Below are positions 54,056 through 63,028 of a stretch of DNA of 64,000 nt, one piece after another. The position numbers and the translations under genes were made by a program. The notes below the pieces were generated by a model. That model had not been told where the DNA came from, made no database searches, and worked only from the letters and a program-made list of their open reading frames with translations. This DNA comes from an uncultured Sphingomonadaceae bacterium (GTDB taxonomy: Bacteria > Pseudomonadota > Alphaproteobacteria > Sphingomonadales > Sphingomonadaceae), in assembly GCA_947499255.1 (NCBI GenBank), contig CANMNF010000002.1, positions 198,430 to 262,429 on the forward strand, read 5' to 3'. Numbering within the stretch: position 1 is the stretch's first letter; every line of letters starts with the position of its first letter.

Positions 54056-56416
54056 ATGGCCAGCAGAGCGGGTAAATCAGGCTCCGGATCGGGGAATGCC
54101 GATTGGGGCGCGGCTTTTCGCCGTTCGATCACGCGTTCGGTGCAGATTGCCGGATCGCTGGCGCTGTTCGCTTTCACCGCATTCCTCGCCATAGCTTTGC
54201 TGAGCTATTCGCAAACCGATCCGTCCCTTTCCACCGCTGCAGGAGATACGATTGGCAATTGGATGGGCCGTGCCGGAGCTTTTGCTGCCGATATTGCGCT
54301 GACAGGATTTGGCCTTGTCGCGATCCTTTTCCTGCCACTTAGCTATGTGTTTGCGCGCAAGTTGTGGCGCGATGTTGATGAGGAGGAGAGCTGGGGCGGT
54401 GCATGGTGGCGCACGGTTGCACTGATGGTGCTGGCGATGGCGTTGCTGGCGACCGTTTTGTCCCTCGTGACCGAGCCGCGCGAATGGAGCTTGCCTGCGT
54501 CCACTGGCGGGCTGGCCGGATTGCTGGGCCAAGGTGCGATTACGGCGCTGGCCGGATTGCTGCCCGAAGCCGGCCGGTTCTGGGCCATCCTTGCCGCTGG
54601 CATCGCCTGCCTTGGTGGCGGCGCGTTTATTGCAGGGCGCATCTTTGCGATTGATTGGGCCAGTCTGCTGACATTGCCAGATTGGCTGCGCCATCCGCCG
54701 CGCCTGCTACCCGAAAGCAATCCCTTTAAAGCGGAGACAAAACAGCGCGCGAAGAAACGCGCCTCTACCGCCAATACTGAGCTGGATGCGGATGAAGCGC
54801 CCATCCCGCTGTCAGAACGCCGCGCGCCTGAAATCGCGGCCCCTTCTGCGCCCGCCCGCCGTGCGCAACCAGCCAAGAAAACGCAGCAAAAAGACCTGTT
54901 TGCGGACTTTGACTTGCCTTCTGTCGATCTGCTCGAAGATCCAACGGGCAATCAGGCTCCTGCTCTTGATAAGCTGGCGCTGGAACGCAATGCGCGCCTG
55001 TTGGAAACCGTGCTCGATGATTTTAACGTCAAAGGTGAAATCAGCGCGGTACGCACCGGCCCTGTTGTCACCACGTATGAACTGGAGCCAGCCCCCGGCA
55101 TCAAAGCCAGCCGGGTGATCGGTTTGGCAGAAGACATCGCGCGAAACATGTCCGCCATCAGCGCGCGCGTCGCCTCTATTCCGGGCAAAACGGTCATGGG
55201 GATCGAACTTCCCAATGCGGACAGACAAACGGTCAATTTCAAAGAGATGATCGCCAGCGAAGCCTATGTCGATGCCAAAGGCAAGCTGCCGATTATTCTG
55301 GGTAAAGATATTGCTGGCGAACCCGTGGTGGCCGATCTGGCAGCTATGCCGCATCTGCTGGTGGCGGGTACCACCGGCTCTGGTAAATCCGTGGGCCTCA
55401 ACTGTATCCTGCTGTCGCTGCTTTATCGGTTCAGCCCGGAAGAATGTCGCCTGATTTTGATCGATCCCAAAGTGCTGGAGCTCAAAAGCTACGACGATAT
55501 CCCGCACCTTCTGGCCCCTGTGGTGACAGAGCCTGCCAAATCGGTCCGTTCGCTCAAATGGGCGGTTGAGGAGATGGAGCGGCGTTATCGCATGATGAGC
55601 GAAATCGGCGTGCGCAACCTTGGCGGCTTTAACGACAAAGTTCGCAAGGCCGCTGCCAATGGCAAACCGATGAAACGCGCGGTACAAACCGGCTTTGATC
55701 CCGATAGCGGGGAGCCGATTATCGAAGAAGAAGCGCTCGATTATGAAGTGCTGCCACAGATCGTGCTGATCGTCGATGAGCTGGCCGATTTGATGGTGAC
55801 CATCGGCAAGGAAATCGAAGTCCTGATCCAACGCCTCAGCCAAAAATCGCGCGCAGCTGGCATTCACCTGATCATGGCGACACAGCGCCCATCGGTTGAT
55901 GTCATCACCGGCGTGATCAAAGCCAATCTGCCCACCCGGATCAGTTTCCACGTCACCAGCCGCATCGATAGCCGCACCATTTTGGGCGAGCAGGGCTCTG
56001 AACAGCTGCTGGGTCGGGGCGATATGTTGTACAAAGCATCCTCAGGCCCGCTGCTGCGTGTGCACGGGCCATTTGTGTCCGATGAAGAGGTGGAAAAAGT
56101 TGCCGAACACTGGCGCGCTCAGGGTAAGCCGGATTACGTCGATGCTGTCACCGAAGAGCCTGCCGATGGCGGGTATTCTTTTGAAGATGAGATGACCGCA
56201 TCGGACAATCCGGCAGAACGCCAATATCGCCAAGCCTGCCAGATCGTTATCGAAAATCAGAAGGCATCGGGCTCCTGGCTCCAGCGGCAATTGGGCATTG
56301 GCTACAATACAGCTGCCAAATTGATCGAGCGGATGGAGGAAGAGGGGCTTGTCGGCCCCGCCAATCATGTCGGCCGCCGCGAGATTTACCGCGATAAGGA
56401 AGGCAATCCCATATAA
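54056..56416 (+). CDS. ftsK: DNA translocase FtsK
   Basis: Septum-bound DNA pump that clears chromosomes and activates XerCD at dif. The 786 residues have four N-terminal helices (~22-190), a short Pro/Ala/Lys-rich linker, an alpha domain, and the RecA-like motor with Walker A GTTGSGKSVGLN (~440-451) and Walker B VLIVDELADLMV. A C-terminal gamma winged helix (~720-786: ASGSWLQRQLGIGYNTAAKLIERMEEEGLVG) reads KOPS. The linker is short compared with E. coli, as usual in alphaproteobacteria. The ATG has GAGG seven bases upstream. Confidence 0.97.
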   Translation: MASRAGKSGSGSGNADWGAAFRRSITRSVQIAGSLALFAFTAFLAIALLSYSQTDPSLSTAAGDTIGNWMGRAGAFAADIALTGFGLVAILFLPLSYVFARKLWRDVDEEESWGGAWWRTVALMVLAMALLATVLSLVTEPREWSLPASTGGLAGLLGQGAITALAGLLPEAGRFWAILAAGIACLGGGAFIAGRIFAIDWASLLTLPDWLRHPPRLLPESNPFKAETKQRAKKRASTANTELDADEAPIPLSERRAPEIAAPSAPARRAQPAKKTQQKDLFADFDLPSVDLLEDPTGNQAPALDKLALERNARLLETVLDDFNVKGEISAVRTGPVVTTYELEPAPGIKASRVIGLAEDIARNMSAISARVASIPGKTVMGIELPNADRQTVNFKEMIASEAYVDAKGKLPIILGKDIAGEPVVADLAAMPHLLVAGTTGSGKSVGLNCILLSLLYRFSPEECRLILIDPKVLELKSYDDIPHLLAPVVTEPAKSVRSLKWAVEEMERRYRMMSEIGVRNLGGFNDKVRKAAANGKPMKRAVQTGFDPDSGEPIIEEEALDYEVLPQIVLIVDELADLMVTIGKEIEVLIQRLSQKSRAAGIHLIMATQRPSVDVITGVIKANLPTRISFHVTSRIDSRTILGEQGSEQLLGRGDMLYKASSGPLLRVHGPFVSDEEVEKVAEHWRAQGKPDYVDAVTEEPADGGYSFEDEMTASDNPAERQYRQACQIVIENQKASGSWLQRQLGIGYNTAAKLIERMEEEGLVGPANHVGRREIYRDKEGNPI

Positions 56417-56513
56417 TCGCGCAAATTTATGCACTTAGGCGTTAACCTTGCTCGCGGCGCGATTACGGCGCGCCACTAACCCAAAATTAAACGGCTTTGT
56501 CTAAATTGAAATC

Positions 56514-58286
56514 GTGGGAGACCGCTATTTCGCCCCCTTGTTCTGCCTTCGGCAGATCATTTTGCTTGCCCTGATTGTGGTGGGCTTTTTTGCGTTGCCT
56601 GCCGTGCTGCAAAGCGAAGCACGTGCCCAAGCCAATTTTGCAACAGGCTCTATTTGCCATGCCACGGCACAAGCTGATGAAAATTATGCCGAAATAAGCG
56701 GAACTGCGTCGCGCTGGATTTGCTCTCTCGACAAGCCGATTGAGGATGCGGATCGGCATATTGTTCGTTTTGAACTGGATGCCCAAGCTTTTGGCGAACA
56801 AGCGCCACGATATCTGGCGATGCCGCGTTACGAGTTTGATCGAATGGAAGTCGCCTTCCTGACCCAAGGGACGGTGACAGCAAAATCGGTCTTTGCCTTC
56901 CACGATATGTTCGTCGGGCCAGACCGTGATTTTGGGTTTATCGAATTGCCTCAAACCACCACCACACCCGGCACATTGGTGGTGACACTTGATAGCGCGA
57001 CCTATCCCGAAAGCATCGTGGTGGCAGACCTCACTTCAACGCCACCTTTTGCGATCAATGCAGGGATCATTCACATCATTTGCGCGCTTATTTGCGGTTT
57101 GCTGATCGCGCCTATCCTGTTTGACCTGGGATTTGCCCGCACTTTGCGAGAATCCTTCCCGATTTATCATGCCTTTTTCTGCTTAATTGCATTTGTTCAA
57201 ACAGCATCGATTTCCGGCCTGATCGCGATAATTTTCGAACCACCGGGCCATGTTGAACATCTGATCAACATCCACTCTTTCGACCTTATGCTGTTCGCCA
57301 CGATCATGTTCATCCGCAGCTTCATCGAAAAAGGCGTGCTTGATCGGTTTCACTACCGGGTGCTGACCTTTGCCGCTGCGATGCCGCTCCTTTCTTTAAC
57401 GCTTATCAACTTCCACAAATTCTTGCCCGCTGCCCTGTTTGAACCGGCAGTCTATCTTAGCCTTGGTGCCATGCTGATCGCTTTGATCTATGTTCTGGCT
57501 GCGGCGTGGCGACGTGGCAGCCGCGCGGTGCGCTTTGTGAGTCTCGCTTTTGCACCGTTGATCACCATTGGCCTGTTCCGGGTCACAGGCGCTCTTATTC
57601 CCGCGCTTTATGTTCCTTTCAGCGAGCTTTGGGCACAAAGCTTTGCACTTTTGTTTGAAGTGGCCGTCACCTCCTTTGCCGTGGCCGATCGCTTCCTGAC
57701 CATCAAGCGAGAGCGTGACAGCGCCGTACACGAAGCGCGCTCTCTTGAAGCTTTGAGCGAACGTGACGCGTTGACCGGCTTGTTAAACCGTCGGGCGCTG
57801 GAAAGCCGCTTTGATCTGCTGCGTGCAGAGGGCTTTAACGCCATAGCCCTGGTTGATCTGGATCACTTCAAATCGGTGAATGACACTTATGGCCATCAGG
57901 TCGGTGATGACGTGCTGATCTGTGCTGCCAAAGCTATACGCGGTCACGAAGATCCCGACCTTCTGGCTTTCCGCATTGGCGGTGAAGAGTTCCTGATCCT
58001 GCTGCGCGGCCGTTCCAAACAGGCGCGCGCAGAGACGCGTCGCCGCAGCGTTGCCACCGCAATTGCCGCACAAATGAACATCGAACAGCAGGTGACTGCC
58101 AGCATGGGCTTTGTGGAGGCGGCAGCAGGAGCGCTGGCGGATGCAAGCTTTGATACGCTGTATGATCGTGCAGACAGGCTGCTTTACGAAGCGAAGGAGC
58201 GCGGGCGCGACCGTATTGTCGTTGAAAAAGTGCGTGTCTTCCGTCGCCGCGATAGCGATCGCCGGGACGGCAAACAGGCAGCCTGA
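56514..58286 (+). CDS. Membrane diguanylate cyclase with 7TM sensor (7TMR-DISM-like)
   Basis: A 590-residue c-di-GMP synthase. After a signal-like first helix and an extracytoplasmic domain (~30-180) come seven transmembrane helices (~185-405), a 7TMR-DISM-like sensor. The C-terminal GGDEF domain (~425-575) has DALTGLLNRRALE, LVDLDHFKSVNDTYGH and active-site GGEEF. No clear RxxD inhibitory site is visible upstream of GGEEF, so product inhibition may be absent. The start is GTG. It is about 100 bases after ftsK. The ligand of the extracytoplasmic domain is unknown. Confidence 0.92.
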   Translation: MGDRYFAPLFCLRQIILLALIVVGFFALPAVLQSEARAQANFATGSICHATAQADENYAEISGTASRWICSLDKPIEDADRHIVRFELDAQAFGEQAPRYLAMPRYEFDRMEVAFLTQGTVTAKSVFAFHDMFVGPDRDFGFIELPQTTTTPGTLVVTLDSATYPESIVVADLTSTPPFAINAGIIHIICALICGLLIAPILFDLGFARTLRESFPIYHAFFCLIAFVQTASISGLIAIIFEPPGHVEHLINIHSFDLMLFATIMFIRSFIEKGVLDRFHYRVLTFAAAMPLLSLTLINFHKFLPAALFEPAVYLSLGAMLIALIYVLAAAWRRGSRAVRFVSLAFAPLITIGLFRVTGALIPALYVPFSELWAQSFALLFEVAVTSFAVADRFLTIKRERDSAVHEARSLEALSERDALTGLLNRRALESRFDLLRAEGFNAIALVDLDHFKSVNDTYGHQVGDDVLICAAKAIRGHEDPDLLAFRIGGEEFLILLRGRSKQARAETRRRSVATAIAAQMNIEQQVTASMGFVEAAAGALADASFDTLYDRADRLLYEAKERGRDRIVVEKVRVFRRRDSDRRDGKQAA

Positions 58287-58296
58287 ACGTCTGGGA

Positions 58297-58701
58297 TCAA
58301 GCGCCGGGCGGCATAAAGGGTGCAGCAACTTCGGCGGGAACGCGCGCTGGCCTGCCGCTGGCCAAATCGATCATCGCCCAGCTGGTTTTGGCGCGCACAA
58401 GCTCGCGGCCATCTCCATCGGTGAAAGTGAAATGCCGTTCAAAGCGCGCGCCACGCGGCCCTTCGAGGATTTCGGTGGTGCCGGTAACCTTCGCGCCTTC
58501 GCGCGCATTGCCGCGAAAATCGATCTCATGGCGCAAGACGACCCAGCTATACGCCTCAACATGCTCGGGCGCTGCGTCTTGTTGCCAATGGCACGCTGCC
58601 AGCTCCTCCATCCAGCGCACCCACACCGCATTGTTCACATGCGCATTGGCATCGATATGTTCTGGCAAAGCGGTAAAGCTGCGCGAGAACGTGTTGCTCA
58701 T
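58297..58701 (-). CDS. Acyl-CoA thioesterase of the 4HBT hot-dog family
   Basis: A 134-residue hot-dog-fold thioesterase (YbgC/FcbC type). The active-site segment DANAHVNNAVWVRWMEEL near residues 18-35 carries the conserved Asp and Asn pattern of the family, followed by HEIDFRGNAREGAKVTGTTEI and RFERHFTF. Such enzymes hydrolyse short or long acyl-CoAs. Its ATG overlaps the peptidase stop as ATGA, so it is the second gene of a minus-strand pair; eleven bases separate its stop from the convergent cyclase gene. Confidence 0.88.
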   Translation of the reverse strand: MSNTFSRSFTALPEHIDANAHVNNAVWVRWMEELAACHWQQDAAPEHVEAYSWVVLRHEIDFRGNAREGAKVTGTTEILEGPRGARFERHFTFTDGDGRELVRAKTSWAMIDLASGRPARVPAEVAAPFMPPGA

Positions 58702-60761
58702 TGGGTAAGGCCCAATTGCCACAGGATAAAGGCCGCTTCCTCCGCCGTTTCGCGCAAGCCTTCGAAGCGGCCTGATTTGCCGCCATGCCCTGCGCCCATA
58801 TTGGTTTTGAGCATCAGCAAATTCTCATCCGTTTTCACATCGCGCAGCTTGGCCACCCATTTGGTCGGCTCCCAATAGGTGACGCGCGGATCGTTGAGGC
58901 CTGCGGTCACAAATAGCGGCGGATAATCCTGCGCGCTCGTCTGATCATAGGGCGAGTAGCTCAATAGATGCTCAAACGCTGATTTGTCCGTCAAAGGGTT
59001 GCCCCATTCCGGCCATTCGCCCGGTGTCAGCGGCAAGCTTTCATCCAGCATGGTGTTGAGCACATCGACAAACGGCACATGCGCCACCACTGCGCCAAAC
59101 AGCTCAGGCGCCTGATTAAGCACCGCCCCCATCAATTCACCGCCTGCCGAACCGCCACTCGCGCTGATCTGGCCTGTGGTGGTGAAACCGCGTTCCACCA
59201 GCCCGCGGCCCACATCGACGAAATCGTTGAAAGTGTTGGTCCGGTGTTCCAGCTTGCCCGCATCATGCCACGCCCGGCCCATTTCATCGCCGCCGCGAAT
59301 ATGCGCAATGGCATAGGCCATGCCGCGATCGACCAGACTAAACCGGCTGGTGGAAAATCCGGGCGGTGTTGCCAATCCATACGCGCCATAGCCATACAGA
59401 TGCAGCGGGCCACCATCCACACGGTCGTTGCGATAGAGGATACTGACAGGGATGTTGGTGCCATCGCGCGCCGGGATCAGCAAACGCTGTGTCGCATATT
59501 GCGACGCGTCATAGCCGGAGGGGATCTCACGAGTTTTAAGCGTGGTCAGCGTGCGCGCGGCAACATCATAGTCATATACCGTATCGGGCGTGACCATCGA
59601 ATTATAGCCAATGCGCAACCGCTCCATCGCCCATTCAGGATTGTTGCCCATGCCCGCCGAATAGGCCGCTTCGGGGAACGCAATGGGCTCTGCCCGGTCC
59701 CGATCATCGTAATATCGAATTTCGATTTGATCGAGGCCCTCTTTGCGCCCTTCGATAACGTAAAAATCACAGAACAGATCAAACCCGGTGAGATAAAAAT
59801 CGTCCGAGCCGGGGATCAGCGTCGTCCATTGCCCCGGATTGGCGAGAGGCGCTGTTGCAAGGCGGAAATTTACATGCTCATCATTGGTCCAGATGAACAG
59901 CGTATCCCCGTGCAGATCCGCGCTGTATTCAACGCCGTCCTTGCGCTCTTTCACCAAGATCGGGTCTGCGAAGGGATCGCTGATGGGCAGCAAGCGCACT
60001 TCGCTGGTCGCATGATCGCCTGTGGCTAAGATCAACCATTCGCGGTTGGAAGATTGGCCAGGATTGGCGGTAAAGCCGATTTGCGGCTCATAATAAATCT
60101 CACGGTCTTGCGCGGCATCATCGCCCAATTGGTGCACGAGGATACGGTCCACCCGCCAATTCTCATTCGCCCGGCCATACACCAGCATCGTATCACCTGC
60201 GGCCCAGATCAGGCCGGTATTGGTGTCCTCAATGACATCGGGCAGCAACGCGCCGGTGGCCAAATCCTTGATGTAAACCGTAAAGCGTTCAGCACCATTG
60301 GTATCAACCGAATAGGCCGCAAGCCGTCCATCTTCGCTGATCGCGATATCGTTCAGGCGGAAATATTCGTGGCCTTCTGCCAAAGCGGGACAATCAAGAT
60401 AAAGCTGCGCTTCGCCACCTGCGGAAGGCTTGCGATAATATTTCGCATATTCGCCTCCCTCTTCAAATTCTGTCCAATACAGCCAATCACCATCCTTTTG
60501 CGGAACGGAGCTGTCATCCTCCTTTATCCGCCCACGCATTTCTTTGAAAAGCTGATCGACGAGTGGTTTTTGCGGCTCCATCTGCGCTTCGTAAAACGCG
60601 TTTTCCGCTTTGAGATAATCGAGCACATCTGCATCACTTACCTCAGGATATCCCGGATCGCGCAGCCAGGCATATGGATCTTCAACCGTGATGCCATGAT
60701 GGGTAATAGTATGATCACGTTTCGCCGCGCGCGGCGCAGTGGTGGGGGCTGAATCGGGCAA
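58698..60761 (-). CDS. S9 prolyl oligopeptidase family peptidase (oligopeptidase B-like)
   Basis: A 687-residue serine peptidase. The N-terminal half is a beta-propeller domain starting after the HGITVEDPYAWLRD motif. The C-terminal alpha/beta-hydrolase domain has nucleophile Ser in ASGGSAGGELMGAV (about 536), Asp in TAGLNDPRV (about 624) and His in GAGHGGKSGR (about 657). HIRGGDEMGRAWHDAGKLEHRTNTFNDF is typical of oligopeptidase B, which cleaves short peptides after basic residues. No signal peptide, so probably cytoplasmic. The start is TTG; no better in-frame start is visible. Confidence 0.94.
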   Translation of the reverse strand: MPDSAPTTAPRAAKRDHTITHHGITVEDPYAWLRDPGYPEVSDADVLDYLKAENAFYEAQMEPQKPLVDQLFKEMRGRIKEDDSSVPQKDGDWLYWTEFEEGGEYAKYYRKPSAGGEAQLYLDCPALAEGHEYFRLNDIAISEDGRLAAYSVDTNGAERFTVYIKDLATGALLPDVIEDTNTGLIWAAGDTMLVYGRANENWRVDRILVHQLGDDAAQDREIYYEPQIGFTANPGQSSNREWLILATGDHATSEVRLLPISDPFADPILVKERKDGVEYSADLHGDTLFIWTNDEHVNFRLATAPLANPGQWTTLIPGSDDFYLTGFDLFCDFYVIEGRKEGLDQIEIRYYDDRDRAEPIAFPEAAYSAGMGNNPEWAMERLRIGYNSMVTPDTVYDYDVAARTLTTLKTREIPSGYDASQYATQRLLIPARDGTNIPVSILYRNDRVDGGPLHLYGYGAYGLATPPGFSTSRFSLVDRGMAYAIAHIRGGDEMGRAWHDAGKLEHRTNTFNDFVDVGRGLVERGFTTTGQISASGGSAGGELMGAVLNQAPELFGAVVAHVPFVDVLNTMLDESLPLTPGEWPEWGNPLTDKSAFEHLLSYSPYDQTSAQDYPPLFVTAGLNDPRVTYWEPTKWVAKLRDVKTDENLLMLKTNMGAGHGGKSGRFEGLRETAEEAAFILWQLGLTQ

Positions 60762-61019
60762 GGAGCAAATGCTTTCGATATGATTTCAATTGTTACACCA
60801 CCGCTCAAGCCGATGCGCTGCCATGCGGCAAGGGGAATTCTGCGCAGATTTCCAAAGATAAGCGCAAGGTGACGAGAATTTCACACAAAGCTCAATAATC
60901 TACCGCTATGCACAAACCACTTGCCGCCATATCCGGTGTGGATATGATTCGTTTTGACACGGCCCGTTGTCGCATGGCTCATTCCGCCAGCACCGGGCAG
61001 CAAAAGGACTGAATTTTCC

Positions 61020-62033
61020 ATGACTACCAAAAATCGCGTGCCTGTTCTGGTCACCGGCGGCGCTGGCTATATTGGCAGTCATGCCGTGCTCGCACTGGTC
61101 GATGCAGGCTGGCCTGTCGCTGTGATCGACAATCTATCGACCGGCTTCAAATTCGCGATCCCTGATGGTGTGCCGCTTTACGAAGGCGATATCGAAGATG
61201 GCGCATTGCTGGCGCGCATTTTCGCTGAGCAAGGCACACAGGCGATCATGCATTTTGCGGGCTCTATCATCGTACCGGAAAGCGTGGAAAACCCGCTCAA
61301 ATATTATCACAACAACACGGTAAAAAGCCGCGCCCTGATCGAAGCGGCTGTGACAGCTGGCGTGCCGCATTTCATCTTCTCCAGCACTGCGGCAACCTAT
61401 GGCGTTCCCGAAACTTCCCCCATTTCAGAGGATATCGCGAAATCGCCAATCAACCCGTATGGCACATCCAAGCTGATGACGGAGCACATGCTGGCCGACA
61501 CCGCGGCTGCTCATGACATCAATTATTGCGCCTTGCGGTATTTCAATGTTGCAGGCGCTGATCCGCAGGCCCGCTCTGGCCAATCAACCGCGGGCGCGAC
61601 GCATCTGATCAAAGTCGCGTGCGAAGCGGCGACGGGCAAACGCGAACATGTGGCCGTGTTTGGCACCGATTATGATACGCCCGATGGCACTGGCGTGCGC
61701 GATTATATCCATGTCAGCGATTTGGCAGCCGCCCATGTGCTGGCATTGGAAGCGTTAATTGACGTGCCGGACCGCTCGCTCACTATGAATTGCGGCTATG
61801 GCAAAGGGTTCTCCGTGCTCGAAGTTCTCGATGCGGTGGACCGGGTGACGAATATGACATTAAACCGCCAGATGCAGCCGCGTCGCGCCGGTGATCCGGC
61901 TGCATTGGTGTCTGATCCTTCCCGCATCCGCGCAACCATTCCATGGGAACCCAAACACGCCAATCTCGATGAGATTATCGGCCATGCGCTGCAATGGGAG
62001 CGGCGGCTAAGCGAGATCCGTGGCGACGCGTAA
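61020..62033 (+). CDS. galE: UDP-glucose 4-epimerase
   Basis: Interconverts UDP-glucose and UDP-galactose for envelope sugars. The 337 residues are an extended short-chain dehydrogenase: NAD motif TGGAGYIGSHAVLALVDAG at about 12-30, FAGSIIVPESVENP, SSTAATYG with the catalytic Ser/Thr, and YGTSK with catalytic Tyr and Lys near 147-151. RYFNVAGADP and GTGVRDYIHVSDLAAAHVLAL are further GalE hallmarks. The ATG (MTTKNR) is preferred over an upstream in-frame ATG because it precedes the Rossmann motif directly; AGGA is about 11 bases upstream. The next gene starts inside its 3' end. Confidence 0.96.
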   Translation: MTTKNRVPVLVTGGAGYIGSHAVLALVDAGWPVAVIDNLSTGFKFAIPDGVPLYEGDIEDGALLARIFAEQGTQAIMHFAGSIIVPESVENPLKYYHNNTVKSRALIEAAVTAGVPHFIFSSTAATYGVPETSPISEDIAKSPINPYGTSKLMTEHMLADTAAAHDINYCALRYFNVAGADPQARSGQSTAGATHLIKVACEAATGKREHVAVFGTDYDTPDGTGVRDYIHVSDLAAAHVLALEALIDVPDRSLTMNCGYGKGFSVLEVLDAVDRVTNMTLNRQMQPRRAGDPAALVSDPSRIRATIPWEPKHANLDEIIGHALQWERRLSEIRGDA

Positions 62034-63003
62034 CACCCTGCGAAAAGCCCCGCGCAAAGGCAGGCGGCTGGGTTTGCGCCGAGCCTTGCTGGTATTCCTG
62101 ATCTTGGCGCTGGGCGTGCTTGGCGCAGGGCAATTGGGTGGCGATTATCCAACGCTTGATCTTGCCAATGTCGCGCTTGTGCCCGGCGCGATTGCCGCGA
62201 TTGTCGTTGCCATCCTTTTGGCTTGGTTGACCAAGCGGTGGGCCAAGCGATGCGCTTATGGAGTGATCATCGCAATTGCGGCCTATCTGATGATCCCTCC
62301 ACCCAGCGCGATGGGCACATGCGATGTGGATGCAGCGCGCGTAACGGTCGCATGGCTCAACCTGCAAGGCAGCACACAGCCGCAACCGATCGTGGATTGG
62401 CTGGAGCAGGAGCGGCCCGATATTGTCGGCTTTGGCGAACTTCACAGCAGTGTTGAGCCAACGCGCACCGTTTTGGCCGAACGCTATGCCCACGCGCAAT
62501 CCTGCCTTGCCAATGGGCGTTGTTCGACCATCCTTTACACCGCCAATCCCCTGCTTGGATCGCAGCCGCTGTCACGCGGCGATGTGCAAAACCGCAAGAC
62601 ACTTTCTGCCGCCCGCATGACCATTGCCGATAGCGATGGCGCACCGCTGCATGTGATCGCTGCGCATCTCTCGCGCCCGCCATATATGCAGCGCCAGCGG
62701 GAAGAGCTGACGCAGCTGCAATTGTTGCTGGAAGATACGGCCAACACTGTGATGATCGGCGATCTTAATATGGTGCGCCGGATGCAAGGCTTGCGCAATT
62801 TTGCCCAAGGCAGCGGCTTTGCGACCACCCCTGCGGATCGCTCCACATGGCCGCTTTGGTACAAGGGCACCAGCGTCACGCCCTTTGTGCAGATTGATCA
62901 CGTGCTTGCAGGCCAAAGCTGGCAGGTCGAGGCCCTGCGCAGCTCAGATGACCTTGGCTCTGACCATCGCGGTATTGTGGCCGATTTGTGCCGTGTTGGC
63001 TGA
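62020..63003 (+). CDS. Membrane-anchored endonuclease/exonuclease/phosphatase family protein
   Basis: A 327-residue protein: basic N-terminus, three hydrophobic helices at about 22-92, then an EEP hydrolase domain with VAWLNLQGS, GFGELHSS, MIGDLNMVRR and SDHRGIVADL. The layout matches the other EEP protein at 41186-42274, though they are not close in sequence. The GTG start lies inside the last codons of galE (14-base overlap), so they form one operon; a role in envelope glycan or lipid turnover is inferred from that. Confidence 0.85.
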   Translation: MATRNTLRKAPRKGRRLGLRRALLVFLILALGVLGAGQLGGDYPTLDLANVALVPGAIAAIVVAILLAWLTKRWAKRCAYGVIIAIAAYLMIPPPSAMGTCDVDAARVTVAWLNLQGSTQPQPIVDWLEQERPDIVGFGELHSSVEPTRTVLAERYAHAQSCLANGRCSTILYTANPLLGSQPLSRGDVQNRKTLSAARMTIADSDGAPLHVIAAHLSRPPYMQRQREELTQLQLLLEDTANTVMIGDLNMVRRMQGLRNFAQGSGFATTPADRSTWPLWYKGTSVTPFVQIDHVLAGQSWQVEALRSSDDLGSDHRGIVADLCRVG

Positions 63004-63028
63004 AAGATCAGCCGACTAGGCGGATCAA

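Noticed and set aside
56456-56474. GGCGCG/CGCGCC inverted repeat after ftsK as a terminator
   Set aside because: The 6-bp stem has no following T-run; too weak to call.
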